64,000 nucleotides of DNA, taken from assembly GCF_003858635.1 (NCBI RefSeq), contig NZ_RQJO01000015.1, positions 558,001-622,000 on the forward strand. Direction: 5' to 3'. The notes beneath the pieces are model-generated. The model was not told where the DNA came from. It saw only the letters and a program-made list of their open reading frames with translations, and searched no databases. The stretch's first letter is position 1. The number at the start of each line of letters is the position of its first letter. Of this stretch, positions 1-8,815 are shown piece by piece. This DNA comes from Larkinella rosea. Lineage in GTDB: Bacteria; Bacteroidota; Bacteroidia; Cytophagales; Spirosomataceae. The translations under genes and the position numbers were made by a program.

Positions 1-115
1 AAATCGTTCCTGAAGACGTTATGGATAAACACAAAATCAGGGGCATGTTGACTGTAATTGGTTCATGCAGAATAAAATAATGTCGGGACTCTCCGGTTTT
101 GTTTCAAAAAATGTC

Positions 116-757
116 ATGAAAAAAGGACTAATTTTTGTAACTTTGCTCTCCTTTTCGGCTTTTGGGTCGGTTCAGGCGCAGAAATTGGGGTACGTTGACT
201 CGGAGTATATCACCAGCAAAATGCCCGCGTATCAGAAAGCCCTGACGGAGATCGATAAGTTCGCCGAAAAATGGTCGAAGGATATTCAGGATAAATATTC
301 GGAGATCGACAAATTGCAGAAGACCTATCAGGCCGAAGAAATCCTGCTGACGGAAGACATGAAGCGGGACCGGTTGCGGATTATCAGTGACAAGGAGCGC
401 GAGGCACGGGAGTATAATAACAAAGTGTTTGGTTACGAAGGGCTGTTATTTTCGAAGAAAAAAGAGTTGATGAAACCCGTGACCGAAACCGTCATGCGGG
501 CCATCGACAAAGTAGCGGCTCAGAAACGATTGGACATGGTGCTGGATAAAGCCAGCGAAGGCGTGGTGATGCTGTATACCAATCCGAAGCACGATTATAC
601 GGATTATGTCATGGAAGAGTTGGGGTTGACGGCCGATCAAAAAGTCAAAACGACCGCTGCTCCCGAGCCCGCCAGTATTAATCCGACGGACAGGGAGTTA
701 AACCCAGGGAGCAATTCTAAATCAAATACAAGTAAACCTACAAAACAACCAAAATAA
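116..757 (+). CDS. OmpH/Skp-family periplasmic chaperone (first of tandem pair)
   Basis: A 213-residue secreted protein of the OmpH/Skp family, periplasmic chaperones that hold unfolded outer-membrane proteins on their way to the BAM complex. It starts with a lysine pair and a hydrophobic signal peptide ending near SVQAQ. The mature N-terminus (KLGYVDSEYI) is the usual OmpH opening. A long charged helical stretch at about residues 45-130 would form the coiled-coil tentacles. The C-terminus is a low-complexity N/S/K/P tail. An in-frame ATG lies 51 bases upstream at 65, but the codon at 116 begins the signal peptide directly, so I chose it. A second OmpH gene starts 9 bases after the stop, so the two are probably co-transcribed. 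Family assignment is firm; the individual client is unknown. Confidence 0.85.
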   Translation: MKKGLIFVTLLSFSAFGSVQAQKLGYVDSEYITSKMPAYQKALTEIDKFAEKWSKDIQDKYSEIDKLQKTYQAEEILLTEDMKRDRLRIISDKEREAREYNNKVFGYEGLLFSKKKELMKPVTETVMRAIDKVAAQKRLDMVLDKASEGVVMLYTNPKHDYTDYVMEELGLTADQKVKTTAAPEPASINPTDRELNPGSNSKSNTSKPTKQPK

Positions 758-766
758 CAAGTTAGA

Positions 767-1414
767 ATGAAAAACAAACTCATTGCACTGGCAGTAACTC
801 TGCTGTTAGGAGGTAGCCAGGTGTGGGCACAGGCGCAACAACCGGCCACGACAGCGGCCCCAGTGGCTTCTGTGAAGATTGGTTATACGAATATGGAATA
901 TATCCTGCAGAACATGCCGGAAAGCAAAGATATTCAGAACCAGATTACCATTCAGCGGACGCAGCTGGAGAAAAATTACCAGGAAATGTCCAAAGAGTTT
1001 CAGGACAAACTGGCGGCTTACGAAAAAGGCCAGGCTCAGATGTCTGATCTGATCAAAGCGGATAAAGAGAAAGAATTGCAGGGGTTGCAACAACGCATCC
1101 AGGAGTTCCAAAGTAACTCTTCGACGCAATTGCAGACGAAATACAATCAGCTGGTGAATCCGGTGATGCAGAAAATCCAGAAGAACATTGACGCGGTTGC
1201 CAAAGAGAGCGGTTTTACGTTCATCTTTAACCTCGACGCTGGTTCAGGCACCATTCCCGTACTGCTGTACGCACCCGAAGAGAACGATGTAACCGAACTG
1301 GTGTTTAAAAAGATGGGTGTACCACTGCCATCAAAACAACCGGTTGCACAACCAGCCGCTACGACGCCGGCGAAACCAACCACTACGGCTCCGGCTCCGA
1401 AAAAAAATAAGTAA
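767..1414 (+). CDS. OmpH/Skp-family periplasmic chaperone (second of tandem pair)
   Basis: A 215-residue OmpH/Skp paralogue directly downstream of the first. The signal peptide is residues 1-22 (cleavage near VWAQA). The mature start (IGYTNMEYIL) parallels the first copy, followed by a Q/K/E-rich coiled coil at about residues 60-135 and a short Pro/Thr/Ala tail ending in lysines. Tandem OmpH genes near bamA are common in Bacteroidota; bamA itself is not visible because the window begins just upstream. A strong intrinsic terminator follows 18 bases after the stop, so this gene ends the transcription unit. Confidence 0.87.
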   Translation: MKNKLIALAVTLLLGGSQVWAQAQQPATTAAPVASVKIGYTNMEYILQNMPESKDIQNQITIQRTQLEKNYQEMSKEFQDKLAAYEKGQAQMSDLIKADKEKELQGLQQRIQEFQSNSSTQLQTKYNQLVNPVMQKIQKNIDAVAKESGFTFIFNLDAGSGTIPVLLYAPEENDVTELVFKKMGVPLPSKQPVAQPAATTPAKPTTTAPAPKKNK

Positions 1415-1432
1415 GATTTACCCAATTGACGG

Positions 1433-1463
1433 AAAGCCGCCCCGAAATGGGCGGCTTTTTGTT
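1433..1463 (+). terminator. Intrinsic terminator after the OmpH pair
   Basis: A perfect 10-bp stem (AAAGCCGCCC with GGGCGGCTTT) closes a 6-base loop and runs into a T-rich tail. It lies 18 bases past the second OmpH stop codon. Confidence 0.85.
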
Positions 1464-1641
1464 TATCCGGTGCCCGAAACTTGCAATAAAAAGAGAATTG
1501 TGTCGAAGTTTTTCTTAAATAAATACAAAACGAATAGATGCAAAAAAAGCGTTGAATCAATTATACGTTCAGTTTACGGATTGCATGAAATCTATCTATT
1601 ATTTTTACGTTACACTAATAAACCATCGGTGACGATTTCTC

Positions 1642-3276
1642 ATGTTTCAAAAAATTGGGAGTTTAGTTACTTTATTCGTAATCTTAACCAAACTGACAGG
1701 TTTAGCACAAGATGCTAAGCCTCTTCAAATAATCCTACCTAACCAGTCGGATCGACAAAACGCGAATTGGAATGTCGTAGCGGAAGGCCAAACGATCCAT
1801 GTCCAGATCAGGGCTGCAGGTAGTAAATCGGATTCATTGACGTATTCGATCAAGCAGGGCCAAATGGAGGGAATGACGCTCGATTCGTTGGGCCATTTCC
1901 GCTGGACTCCGGGTTTTGATATTGCCGATCGGATCAATACCACTAAAAGCATTCCCCTCGTTTTCGAAATTCGGAATAAACAGGGCGAAACTGCCAGCCA
2001 GTCTGTCGATTTGAAAGTGCAACACGTGAATCGGCCACCCATCATTGGCGATTTGCGACCTTTTTACGTTCGCAATAAAACGCAGAATGTTTATAAAATT
2101 GATGCCACCGCCGTTCGTGACGAAGACAACGACCCGGTGGTTTTTATTCCGATTCCCGACCAGATGCCGGAAGGGTCGAAGTTGACGGCACAGGGCGAAC
2201 TGACGTGGCATCTGTCCCTCAATCAGTTCAATCAGTTACGAGCGAATAAAGCGCAGTATATCGAGTTCTGGGTGGAAGACCAACCCGCCAAATCACGCAC
2301 CAAGGGACGTTTGAAGGTGGAAGTGACCCAGATGGACGTGCCGCCGGAGATTACGTTAATACCAGAAGATCCGCGCGTACGGATCAAGGAAAATGCGACG
2401 GTCAACCTGAAGTTCTATCTGGGCGATCCCAATGGCGATGACGACATTACAACTTTCGATTTTCTGTCGGAAAGCCAGGATGTGCCGAAGAGTGCACTGC
2501 GGAAAAATACCGAAACCAATTACGAATTCATCTGGAAACCGGGTTACGAATTTGTCAAAGATCCGTATGATTCGCTAACGTTTCAAATTGTCTTTTTTGC
2601 GCTGGATAAAGGCCAGAACCGGGCCGAACGCAAGATCAACTTTACCGTGTATAATGCGATCAATGAAGACGAAAAAGATCGTTATTACTACGCGCAATAC
2701 CGGCAGGCGCTGGTAACGGCCTGGAACATTCTGGAACAGCTGGGCGAAAAAGAAGAAGAACTCAAGCGGAGTTACCGAAGAGCGAAAACCGGTAAGCGAA
2801 ACCGCTCGGTGGCCAATGCCGGTCTGGGGGCTGTTACGGGCGTAACGCCAGCCGTGGTAGCGAATAACCAAAATACCAAGGTTCAGACCAATATGCGGTA
2901 TGTATCGGCAGTAGGTGGAACGGCGGTATTGACAATGGGAACACTGGAAGCAACAGAAGTAATCGGGAAATCGATGAAGGACCTGCTCGACCGTTTCAAC
3001 TACGTCATGAGTAAAAAGAGCGAATTGCAGAACAAAGGTGAGGTCTTTGCGCGTGAATTTGCCCTGAAAGCCACTCGCCGGAATCAGGATTTTGTCAGGA
3101 AACTGGATGATTTCCGGGCCGCCATGAGCCTCTCGGGACTGGTGGCGCTCGAACTGGACGCTGCCTGGCAGAGCAAAACCGAAGCGACCGATAAAGCTTT
3201 GAAACGTATGTTTAAGGACTTTACGCCCATGGAAGAAGGGCAGACGAGCAGCCGCCAATCAAACAGCCGTCAATAA
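1642..3276 (+). CDS. Secreted protein with Ig/cadherin-like repeats and helical C-terminus
   Basis: A 544-residue protein I cannot name. Residues 1-22 look like a signal peptide (cleavage after GLAQ). Residues about 25-350 are beta-rich and contain repeated signatures of cadherin/He_PIG-type domains: LTYSIKQG...FRWTPGFD, the linker HVNRPP, the paired ELTWHLSL and FIWKPGYE strands, and VTQMDVPPEI. Each unit resembles the domain in which a long-chain Asp/Asn/Gly turn precedes a W-x-P strand. After about residue 355 the protein becomes helical and charged, with an unusual Gly/Ala/Val/Thr-rich hydrophobic stretch at about 395-440 and an amphipathic helical end. It probably acts at the cell surface or in the periplasm. 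It converges on lspA with 31 bases between stops. Confidence 0.6.
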   Translation: MFQKIGSLVTLFVILTKLTGLAQDAKPLQIILPNQSDRQNANWNVVAEGQTIHVQIRAAGSKSDSLTYSIKQGQMEGMTLDSLGHFRWTPGFDIADRINTTKSIPLVFEIRNKQGETASQSVDLKVQHVNRPPIIGDLRPFYVRNKTQNVYKIDATAVRDEDNDPVVFIPIPDQMPEGSKLTAQGELTWHLSLNQFNQLRANKAQYIEFWVEDQPAKSRTKGRLKVEVTQMDVPPEITLIPEDPRVRIKENATVNLKFYLGDPNGDDDITTFDFLSESQDVPKSALRKNTETNYEFIWKPGYEFVKDPYDSLTFQIVFFALDKGQNRAERKINFTVYNAINEDEKDRYYYAQYRQALVTAWNILEQLGEKEEELKRSYRRAKTGKRNRSVANAGLGAVTGVTPAVVANNQNTKVQTNMRYVSAVGGTAVLTMGTLEATEVIGKSMKDLLDRFNYVMSKKSELQNKGEVFAREFALKATRRNQDFVRKLDDFRAAMSLSGLVALELDAAWQSKTEATDKALKRMFKDFTPMEEGQTSSRQSNSRQ

Positions 3277-3307
3277 TCAATAACCACACGGGCGATCTAC
3301 TTCTTTG

Positions 3308-4066
3308 TTATTCTTCCGGCGAATTCCGGGGGCGCTGCAAGTCGGCTTGTGGCTCATCGGACGAAACCGCATCCGTTTCCGGCGAGTCAGTATCCGTTGA
3401 GGTTGTATCTTCAAATTCGCTGGCGGGCAAAACCGCAGCGGTATCGGGAGAGAGATCATCGGGCAGCAAACCGTCTTCCTCATGCTGCTCGCGGAAAAAC
3501 CGGCGCTGAAAAAACAGGATAATACAGACGCCGACGAAGATGCAGGAATCGGCAATGTTAAAGATAGGCGTCGAATAATACTGTCCACCCCAGATCGGTA
3601 CCCAATCGGGCAGGAACCCTTCCCAGACATCCACAAAAACCATATCGATTACCTGCCCGTGAAACCACGGAGTCGTTGAACCGTAAGGTGCATTGTCGAG
3701 AAATACGCCGTAAAAGGTGCTGTCGATTACGTTGCCCACAGCTCCGGCCAGAATCATAGCCATTGCCCATAAAAGTCCGTTGGGTGCCCCCCGGTGCGCC
3801 AGATGCACCAAATACCATCCGATACCGGCCATTGCCACCAGCCGAAACAAACTCAATAACAATTTGCCGTATTCATGACCAAGCTGCATGCCAAATGCCA
3901 TGCCCGGATTTAACACATAATGCAGTTTAAGCCAGTCGCCAATGACCCGGATCTGCCCTGCAAACCCCGGTTCCATATTGAAATGAACCAGCAATTTAAC
4001 ACCCTGATCCAGCGCAATCAGCAACAGACTTAAAACAAAAAACTTCAGTGGACTTTTCTTTACCAT
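3308..4066 (-). CDS. lspA: Lipoprotein signal peptidase (signal peptidase II) with acidic C-terminal tail
   Basis: Inner-membrane aspartyl protease that removes signal peptides from prolipoproteins after lipidation. Hydrophobic segments lie near residues 8-25, 68-90, 95-115 and 168-187. The catalytic aspartates are D115 in GNVID and D173 in FNIAD; D20 in LDQGVK and the LNPGMAFGM loop (52-60) also match the family. The loop between the two catalytic motifs is longer than in E. coli, as is usual in Bacteroidota. The protein is 252 residues against about 160 in the classical enzyme, because residues 193-252 form an acidic, Ser/Thr/Asp/Glu/Pro-rich tail predicted to be cytoplasmic. The start at 4066 gives a proper positively charged N-terminus (MVKKSPLK). 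Confidence 0.95.
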   Translation of the reverse strand: MVKKSPLKFFVLSLLLIALDQGVKLLVHFNMEPGFAGQIRVIGDWLKLHYVLNPGMAFGMQLGHEYGKLLLSLFRLVAMAGIGWYLVHLAHRGAPNGLLWAMAMILAGAVGNVIDSTFYGVFLDNAPYGSTTPWFHGQVIDMVFVDVWEGFLPDWVPIWGGQYYSTPIFNIADSCIFVGVCIILFFQRRFFREQHEEDGLLPDDLSPDTAAVLPASEFEDTTSTDTDSPETDAVSSDEPQADLQRPRNSPEE

Positions 4067-4158
4067 GACTTATAATATAAATCACCCGGTTGGGCAGACT
4101 TGGTCAGCGGCCAGCCGGGTGACGGTTTTGGAGTGTAAAGCTCCTAAAATTGGTCAAT

Positions 4159-5394
4159 CTACTTATTTTGACAGCTTTTTCGGCGCTGTAGCTCGTTTTT
4201 CACGAGCAGGTATTCCCGACTGCTTTGTCCGGCAATCGACTTGTTTTCGGCCGCCCGACGGAACAAATACGGCATCACGGCTTCAACGGGACCATACGGT
4301 ACGTACTTTGCTACATTGTAGCCCGCATCCGCCAGGTTATACGAGATATTATCACTCATCCCGAGCAGCTGGGCGAACCAGATGTGCCGGTCATCCGGTG
4401 CAATGCCTAACTCCTGCATGCGACTGATGCAGTTGTGGCAGCTGTATTCATTGTGCGTACCCAGACATATTGAAACCGTATCCCGGTTTACCAGGCAAAA
4501 TTCAACCGCTTCGTTGAAGTCACGGTCGGTTTCTTCTTTGGTATGATGAATGGGATCGAGGTACTCACCTTCGTGAGCCTGAATGCGTTCTTTTTCGATA
4601 TAAGCCCCCCGAACCAGTTTCGCACCCAGAAAATACCCTTTTGAGCGGGCGGTTTCGGTACTTTTACGCAGGTTTTCGAAACTATCGGAGCGGTATAACT
4701 GGTATGTATTGTAAACGATGCATTGCTGGTGGTTGTAGCGATCCATCATTTCGTAGGCCAGTTTATCGATCGTATCCTGAATCCAGGTTTCTTCGGCGTC
4801 GATAAAAATCCGGATGTTAAGCTCACTGGCCCGCTTGCAAAGCAAATCGACTCGCTGGTGGACGCGCTCATAGGAATCCAGCTCTGCGTCGGTCAGGGGG
4901 TCACCGGCCTGTACTTTTTCCAGCAGATAAGTAGAGCCAATCCCGGTCACTTTAAACACGGAGAACGGGATGGCATCCGATTCACTGGCCCGTTCAATGG
5001 TTCGTAAAATTTCAAGAGTCGTTTCGTCGAAAGATGCTTCATTGCCCTCGCCTTCAACGGAATAATCCAAAATTGTTCCTACGTGGCCGTCATGCAGTTT
5101 CTGGATGGTTTTTTCGCAATCCTGGATGGTTTCGCCCCCGCAAAACTGCTCGAAAATCGTACTCTTTATGAGTTTTTTTACGGGAAGTTGGAGTTTGAAT
5201 GCCAGTTTGATAAAAAAAGTGCCTAAATTTACCAGCCATCCTTGATTCATCAACGCAAATAACCAATACGTTTTAAGAAGTTTCCCATTAGACTGGGAAG
5301 AGAAGGCAATCGATGTGTCTTCAAACGAGACGGATTTGGTTGTATTGATCCGTTGAACCATCGTTGGCATAGAAGATGAACTTCGGTTTGACAT
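4159..5394 (-). CDS. Proline dehydrogenase
   Basis: FAD-dependent enzyme that oxidises proline to pyrroline-5-carboxylate and passes electrons to quinone; the first step of proline catabolism. The TIM barrel runs from about residue 95 to the end. Diagnostic stretches, counted from an alternative start at 5415, are KLVRGAYIEKER (266-277) and YVPYGPVEAV with RRAAEN (371-391), whose paired arginines bind the substrate carboxylate. This is the stand-alone form without the P5C dehydrogenase domain of PutA. I placed the start at 5394 (MSNRSS); the ATG at 5415 adds seven residues and an internal ATG (MVQRIN) is also possible. Divergent from the DAHP synthase gene across a 209-base spacer. Confidence 0.92.
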   Translation of the reverse strand: MSNRSSSSMPTMVQRINTTKSVSFEDTSIAFSSQSNGKLLKTYWLFALMNQGWLVNLGTFFIKLAFKLQLPVKKLIKSTIFEQFCGGETIQDCEKTIQKLHDGHVGTILDYSVEGEGNEASFDETTLEILRTIERASESDAIPFSVFKVTGIGSTYLLEKVQAGDPLTDAELDSYERVHQRVDLLCKRASELNIRIFIDAEETWIQDTIDKLAYEMMDRYNHQQCIVYNTYQLYRSDSFENLRKSTETARSKGYFLGAKLVRGAYIEKERIQAHEGEYLDPIHHTKEETDRDFNEAVEFCLVNRDTVSICLGTHNEYSCHNCISRMQELGIAPDDRHIWFAQLLGMSDNISYNLADAGYNVAKYVPYGPVEAVMPYLFRRAAENKSIAGQSSREYLLVKNELQRRKSCQNK

Positions 5395-5531
5395 AATCAC
5401 TGTCTGATGCACCAACTTGTGAGCCGAAAGTTAAAACTTGTTTTCGGTTTTCCTAACACTGAACTGTAAACTTGTTTTACCGTCGTTTTGTTGTCAGCGC
5501 AAAAGGGATGTAAAGTTAGTTGAAAAATAGG

Positions 5532-5560
5532 TTGTATCTACAGCTAATATACTAAATTTT
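5532..5560 (+). promoter_or_regulatory. Candidate promoter of the DAHP synthase gene
   Basis: TTG at 5532-5534, an 18-base spacer, then TAAATTTT at 5553-5560, one mismatch from the Bacteroidota TAnnTTTG element. It lies about 45 bases before the start codon. Confidence 0.4.
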
Positions 5561-5603
5561 TTTAATAAAAGTTTCCGATAGAGTAATAGGAGTAATTAAA
5601 CGA

Positions 5604-6719
5604 TTGAGTACGAGAATGAAGCCAAGTTTAGAAGTCCTGCCGCTCAGTAGCTGGGTAGAGACGAACGGAAAACCGCTCATTATTTCGGGGCCCTGCAGCG
5701 CCGAAACCGAAGAGCAATTAGTGGAAACTGCACGCCAGTTGGCACAATTGGGAGCAGTTCATGTCATCCGTGCCGGTGTATGGAAACCCCGTACGCGCCC
5801 CGGTAGCTTTGAAGGCATGGGAAAAGAGGCTTTGCCCTGGATTCAGCGCGCCAAAGCCGAAACCGGCTTGCCGTTTGCCGTGGAAGTGGCCACGCCCGAG
5901 CACATCGAATTGGCATTGAAATACGGCGTTGACGTTCTGTGGGTTGGGGCCCGCACCACGGTAAACCCTTTTAATGTTCAGGAAATTGCGGATGCCCTGC
6001 GGGGTGTTGACGTACCGGTTTTGATCAAAAATCCGATTAACCCGGATCTGGCCCTCTGGATTGGTGCTTTTGAGCGGATTGCCGGAGCTGGCATTACCAA
6101 ACTGGGTGCTATCCACCGTGGATTTTCAACGGGTGAGGCTTCAAAATACCGCAATATTCCCCTGTGGCAAATTGCCATCGAACTGAAGTCGACGTTCCCA
6201 AACCTGCCGATCATTGGCGATCCGAGCCACATGGCGGGCAAACGGGCGTACCTGCAGGAATTGGCGCAAATGCAGATGGATCTGAACTACGACGGTTTAA
6301 TCGTCGAGTCGCACATCGATCCGGACAAAGCCTGGAGCGATGCCGCTCAGCAGTTGACTCCGGCGGCTTTCGGCGAAATGCTGGAACACCTGCACATCCG
6401 GAAAGTGGATTCGCAGAACATTGAGTTCCAGAGCGCCATGGAGCAAATCCGGAGCAAAATTGACAATGTTGACCGGCAATTGGTGGAGATACTGGCCGCC
6501 CGGATGACGTTGGTCGAGAAACTGGCCGAGTACAAACGCGAAAATGACGTAACCATTTTCCAGCCCGATCGCTGGAAAGAAGTGCACGAGACGCGCGCAA
6601 AACAAGGTCAGAAAATGGGGCTTTATCCGGAACTGGTGGAAGAAATTTTCAAGATCATTCACGTGGAATCCATCCGGAAGCAAACCGAAGTGATGAACAG
6701 CAACGAGCAGAGCGCCTAA
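5604..6719 (+). CDS. Bifunctional 3-deoxy-7-phosphoheptulonate synthase / chorismate mutase
   Basis: Catalyses the first committed step of aromatic amino-acid synthesis (phosphoenolpyruvate + erythrose-4-phosphate to DAHP) and, through a fused C-terminal domain, chorismate to prephenate. The DAHP synthase barrel covers about residues 15-265 (GPCSAET at 29-35, KPRTRPGSFEG, GDPSHMAGKR). The AroQ-type chorismate mutase helices cover about 275-360 (IRSKIDNVDRQLVEILAARM). This order, synthase first and mutase last, is typical of Bacteroidota, where the mutase domain can mediate feedback control. The coordinate given begins at a TTG codon 11 bases after a GGAG; an ATG at 5616 would remove four residues and is equally plausible. 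Confidence 0.93.
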   Translation: MSTRMKPSLEVLPLSSWVETNGKPLIISGPCSAETEEQLVETARQLAQLGAVHVIRAGVWKPRTRPGSFEGMGKEALPWIQRAKAETGLPFAVEVATPEHIELALKYGVDVLWVGARTTVNPFNVQEIADALRGVDVPVLIKNPINPDLALWIGAFERIAGAGITKLGAIHRGFSTGEASKYRNIPLWQIAIELKSTFPNLPIIGDPSHMAGKRAYLQELAQMQMDLNYDGLIVESHIDPDKAWSDAAQQLTPAAFGEMLEHLHIRKVDSQNIEFQSAMEQIRSKIDNVDRQLVEILAARMTLVEKLAEYKRENDVTIFQPDRWKEVHETRAKQGQKMGLYPELVEEIFKIIHVESIRKQTEVMNSNEQSA

Positions 6720-6774
6720 GCGTTTGATCGTCATAATAGGATGCGAGTCATCCTGCATGGGTGATTTTCAACCT

Positions 6775-6839
6775 AAAAACCTTCCGGGCTCAGTGCCGGG
6801 CGGCTGGTGCCGTACCGACAACTAACCGGAAGGTTTTTT
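6775..6839 (+). terminator. Terminator after the DAHP synthase gene
   Basis: AAAAACCTTCCGG (6775-6787) pairs with CCGGAAGGTTTTTT (6826-6839), followed by an A/T-rich sequence. The 38-base loop is long and could hold a further small hairpin. Confidence 0.65.
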
Positions 6840-6867
6840 ATGTTTAATCCGGGCAGAAGCCGGAGAA

Positions 6868-7293
6868 TTACTTCTTTTCACTAAACGAATCAACGGTAAC
6901 CAGAATCTTCCGATCCGCCATTTCCTGCACTTCCATCAGAAAGGTTACTTTGCCTTCTTTCCCTTCAATCGTCAGGGTCACATGACGTTCTTCGCCGGAG
7001 GGTTCTTTAAATAGTGCTTTCAGAACGGTTTTACCATCCTTGTAGGGCACGCTCCAGTTGCAGGTCGTGGATTGGATCGTCCCATTCATTTTACGATCCG
7101 CATTCCCCGGCCGAATCAGGATCTCAGTTTTTCCAATTTCAATGGTACTTTGTTCATCAACGGTTCGCTGAACCGTCCCGGTTCCGTCCAGGTATTCGGT
7201 TTTTGTGGTCGTTAGCTGAACGTCCTTATCGCATTGCGCGAACGTAATTACTGCGCTGAAAATCAATAGGAAAGCTGTCAGGAGTGTTTTCAT
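6868..7293 (-). CDS. Small secreted protein of unknown function
   Basis: A 141-residue protein not recognised as a named family. Residues 1-20 are a clear signal peptide (MKTLLTAFLLIFSAVITFAQ). The mature part is beta-rich with alternating charged and hydrophobic residues, and has two cysteines (next to the predicted cleavage site and in STTCNWS) that could form a disulphide. The reading frame extends upstream to 7434, but the codon at 7293 begins the signal peptide, and a good promoter lies at 7323-7355, inside the longer frame, which excludes the longer version. Probably periplasmic or secreted. Confidence 0.65.
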   Translation of the reverse strand: MKTLLTAFLLIFSAVITFAQCDKDVQLTTTKTEYLDGTGTVQRTVDEQSTIEIGKTEILIRPGNADRKMNGTIQSTTCNWSVPYKDGKTVLKALFKEPSGEERHVTLTIEGKEGKVTFLMEVQEMADRKILVTVDSFSEKK

Positions 7294-7322
7294 AGCAAGT
7301 TGTTGGTTTAGTAAGTACCTAC

Positions 7323-7355
7323 CAAAGATACACGCGTTATTTATTACTGTGCAAA
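7323..7355 (-). promoter_or_regulatory. Promoter of the small secreted protein gene, with an inverted repeat over the -33 region
   Basis: On the minus strand TTTG (7352-7355), a 21-base gap and TATCTTTG (7323-7330) fit the Bacteroidota consensus. The heptamers TGTGCAA (7348-7354) and TTGCACA (7371-7377) form an inverted repeat across the -33 element and could be an operator. The operator is inference. Confidence 0.55.
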
Positions 7356-7440
7356 ACATAGTACCTTTTATTGCACAATATTCGATAAAAGGTTGGATGA
7401 TGGGATAAACGGACTTTATGAATCTGGAAATCATTCAGAT

Positions 7441-7471
7441 TTTGACTTTCCCGGTTTGACTGGTATCTTTC
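7441..7471 (+). promoter_or_regulatory. Candidate promoter of the Gfo/Idh/MocA gene
   Basis: TTTG (7441-7444), exactly 19 bases, then TATCTTTC (7464-7471), one base off TAnnTTTG. The start codon is 49 bases downstream. Confidence 0.5.
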
Positions 7472-7520
7472 AGATTGAATCTTTACCGGTTTTTATTTGC
7501 ATCCTAAATCACCCTGAGTT

Positions 7521-8810
7521 ATGAGTACTTCCCGTCGAGACATTTTGAAAATGACCGGCATGGCCCTCGCCAGCAGCGTTTTACCCGCCGTAACCATTTT
7601 GCATCCCCAACGTTCATTTGCCGGAATCAACAGCGACACCCTGAAAGTGGGGCTGATCGGCTGTGGTGGCCGGGGATCGGGGGCAGCCGCCCAGGCCCTG
7701 AAAGCCGATCCAAACGTGGTGCTTCATGCGGTTGGCGACATTTTCAAGGACAAAATGGATGATTCGCTGGCTAACCTGACGAAAGTCCACGGCGACAAAG
7801 TGAAAGTCGACGAAGAACATAAATTCCTGGGATTTGATGCCTACAAAAAAGTGCTGGATTCTGGTGTTGATGTAGTTATTCTGGCAACACCACCCCATTT
7901 CCGGCCCGAACATCTGATGGCGGCTGTTCAGGCGGGGAAACATATTTTCTGCGAAAAACCGATGGCTGTCGATGCTCCCGGTGTCCGAAAAGTGCTGGAA
8001 GCCGCCAAACTGGCAAAGGAAAAGAAAATCTCGCTGCTGTCGGGCTTCTGCTGGCGGTTTCACGAACCGAAACGAGCCACGTTTGAGAAAATTCAGGACG
8101 GCGCAATTGGCGACGTGCTGACGGTTTATAATACCTACAACACGGGTACGGTTTGGTCGCATCCCCGCAAACCGGGCTGGACGGATGCCGAATACGTGTT
8201 CCGCAACTGGTATTATTACACCTGGTTGTCGGGCGACCACCTGGTCGAACAAGCCATTCACAGCGTTGATATGATGTCGTGGGCGTTTGGCGACAAATTG
8301 CCGCTGTCGGCAGCCGGAACCGGTGGCCGGCAAGTGCGGGTCGAACCGATTTACGGGAATATTTACGACCATTTTGCCATTACCTACGAATACGAAGACG
8401 GCGCTAAAGGATTCCATTTCAGCCGTCAGCAAGTCAACTGCGAAGGGAGCTATATGTGCGAAGCGCTGGGAACCAAGGGCCGGGCGGTCGCCAACGTATC
8501 CCGAAACGTGCACGAAATCACGGGACGAAAAAAATGGAAGTACAACGGCGTTGCCAACGACATGTACCAGACCGAACACGATGAACTGTTTGCGGCCATT
8601 CGGAAAGGAGAGCCGATCAACCAGGGCGAGTACATGGCCAACAGCACGCTGTTAGGGATTATGGGACGCATGGCGGCCTATACCGGACGCCGGATTACCT
8701 GGGATGAAGCCATGAACTCGACCGAAAAGTTGGGCCCGGACACCTATAGTTTTGACATGACGCCCCCGGTTGTGGAAGTCGCCCGACCCGGTTTTACCCT
8801 CTTTTCCTGA
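7521..8810 (+). CDS. Gfo/Idh/MocA-family oxidoreductase with Tat-type leader
   Basis: NAD(P)-dependent sugar or cyclitol oxidoreductase, 429 residues; substrate not deducible. The leader has a twin arginine (STSRRDILK) followed by a hydrophobic segment to about residue 35, so it is probably exported folded with its cofactor by the Tat system. The Rossmann fold begins with VGLIGCGGRGSG (43-54). The family hallmark EKP is at 145-147 in CEKPMAVD. A putative catalytic region with DHLVEQAIHSVDMM follows in the C-terminal half. It lies 5 bases upstream of a TIM-barrel sugar isomerase that also has a twin-arginine leader. Such pairs in Bacteroidota are often linked to keto-sugar chemistry; that link is inference here. 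Confidence 0.9.
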   Translation: MSTSRRDILKMTGMALASSVLPAVTILHPQRSFAGINSDTLKVGLIGCGGRGSGAAAQALKADPNVVLHAVGDIFKDKMDDSLANLTKVHGDKVKVDEEHKFLGFDAYKKVLDSGVDVVILATPPHFRPEHLMAAVQAGKHIFCEKPMAVDAPGVRKVLEAAKLAKEKKISLLSGFCWRFHEPKRATFEKIQDGAIGDVLTVYNTYNTGTVWSHPRKPGWTDAEYVFRNWYYYTWLSGDHLVEQAIHSVDMMSWAFGDKLPLSAAGTGGRQVRVEPIYGNIYDHFAITYEYEDGAKGFHFSRQQVNCEGSYMCEALGTKGRAVANVSRNVHEITGRKKWKYNGVANDMYQTEHDELFAAIRKGEPINQGEYMANSTLLGIMGRMAAYTGRRITWDEAMNSTEKLGPDTYSFDMTPPVVEVARPGFTLFS

Positions 8811-8815
8811 AAACC

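Noticed and set aside
1-80. Open frame running into the window (stop at 78-80)
   Set aside because: Only about 26 codons are visible and they match nothing; bamA, expected nearby, does not end this way. Cannot be supported.
7614-8579. Long minus-strand frame of 321 codons
   Set aside because: Antisense to the Gfo/Idh/MocA gene; the composition is that of a shadow frame and there is no family match.
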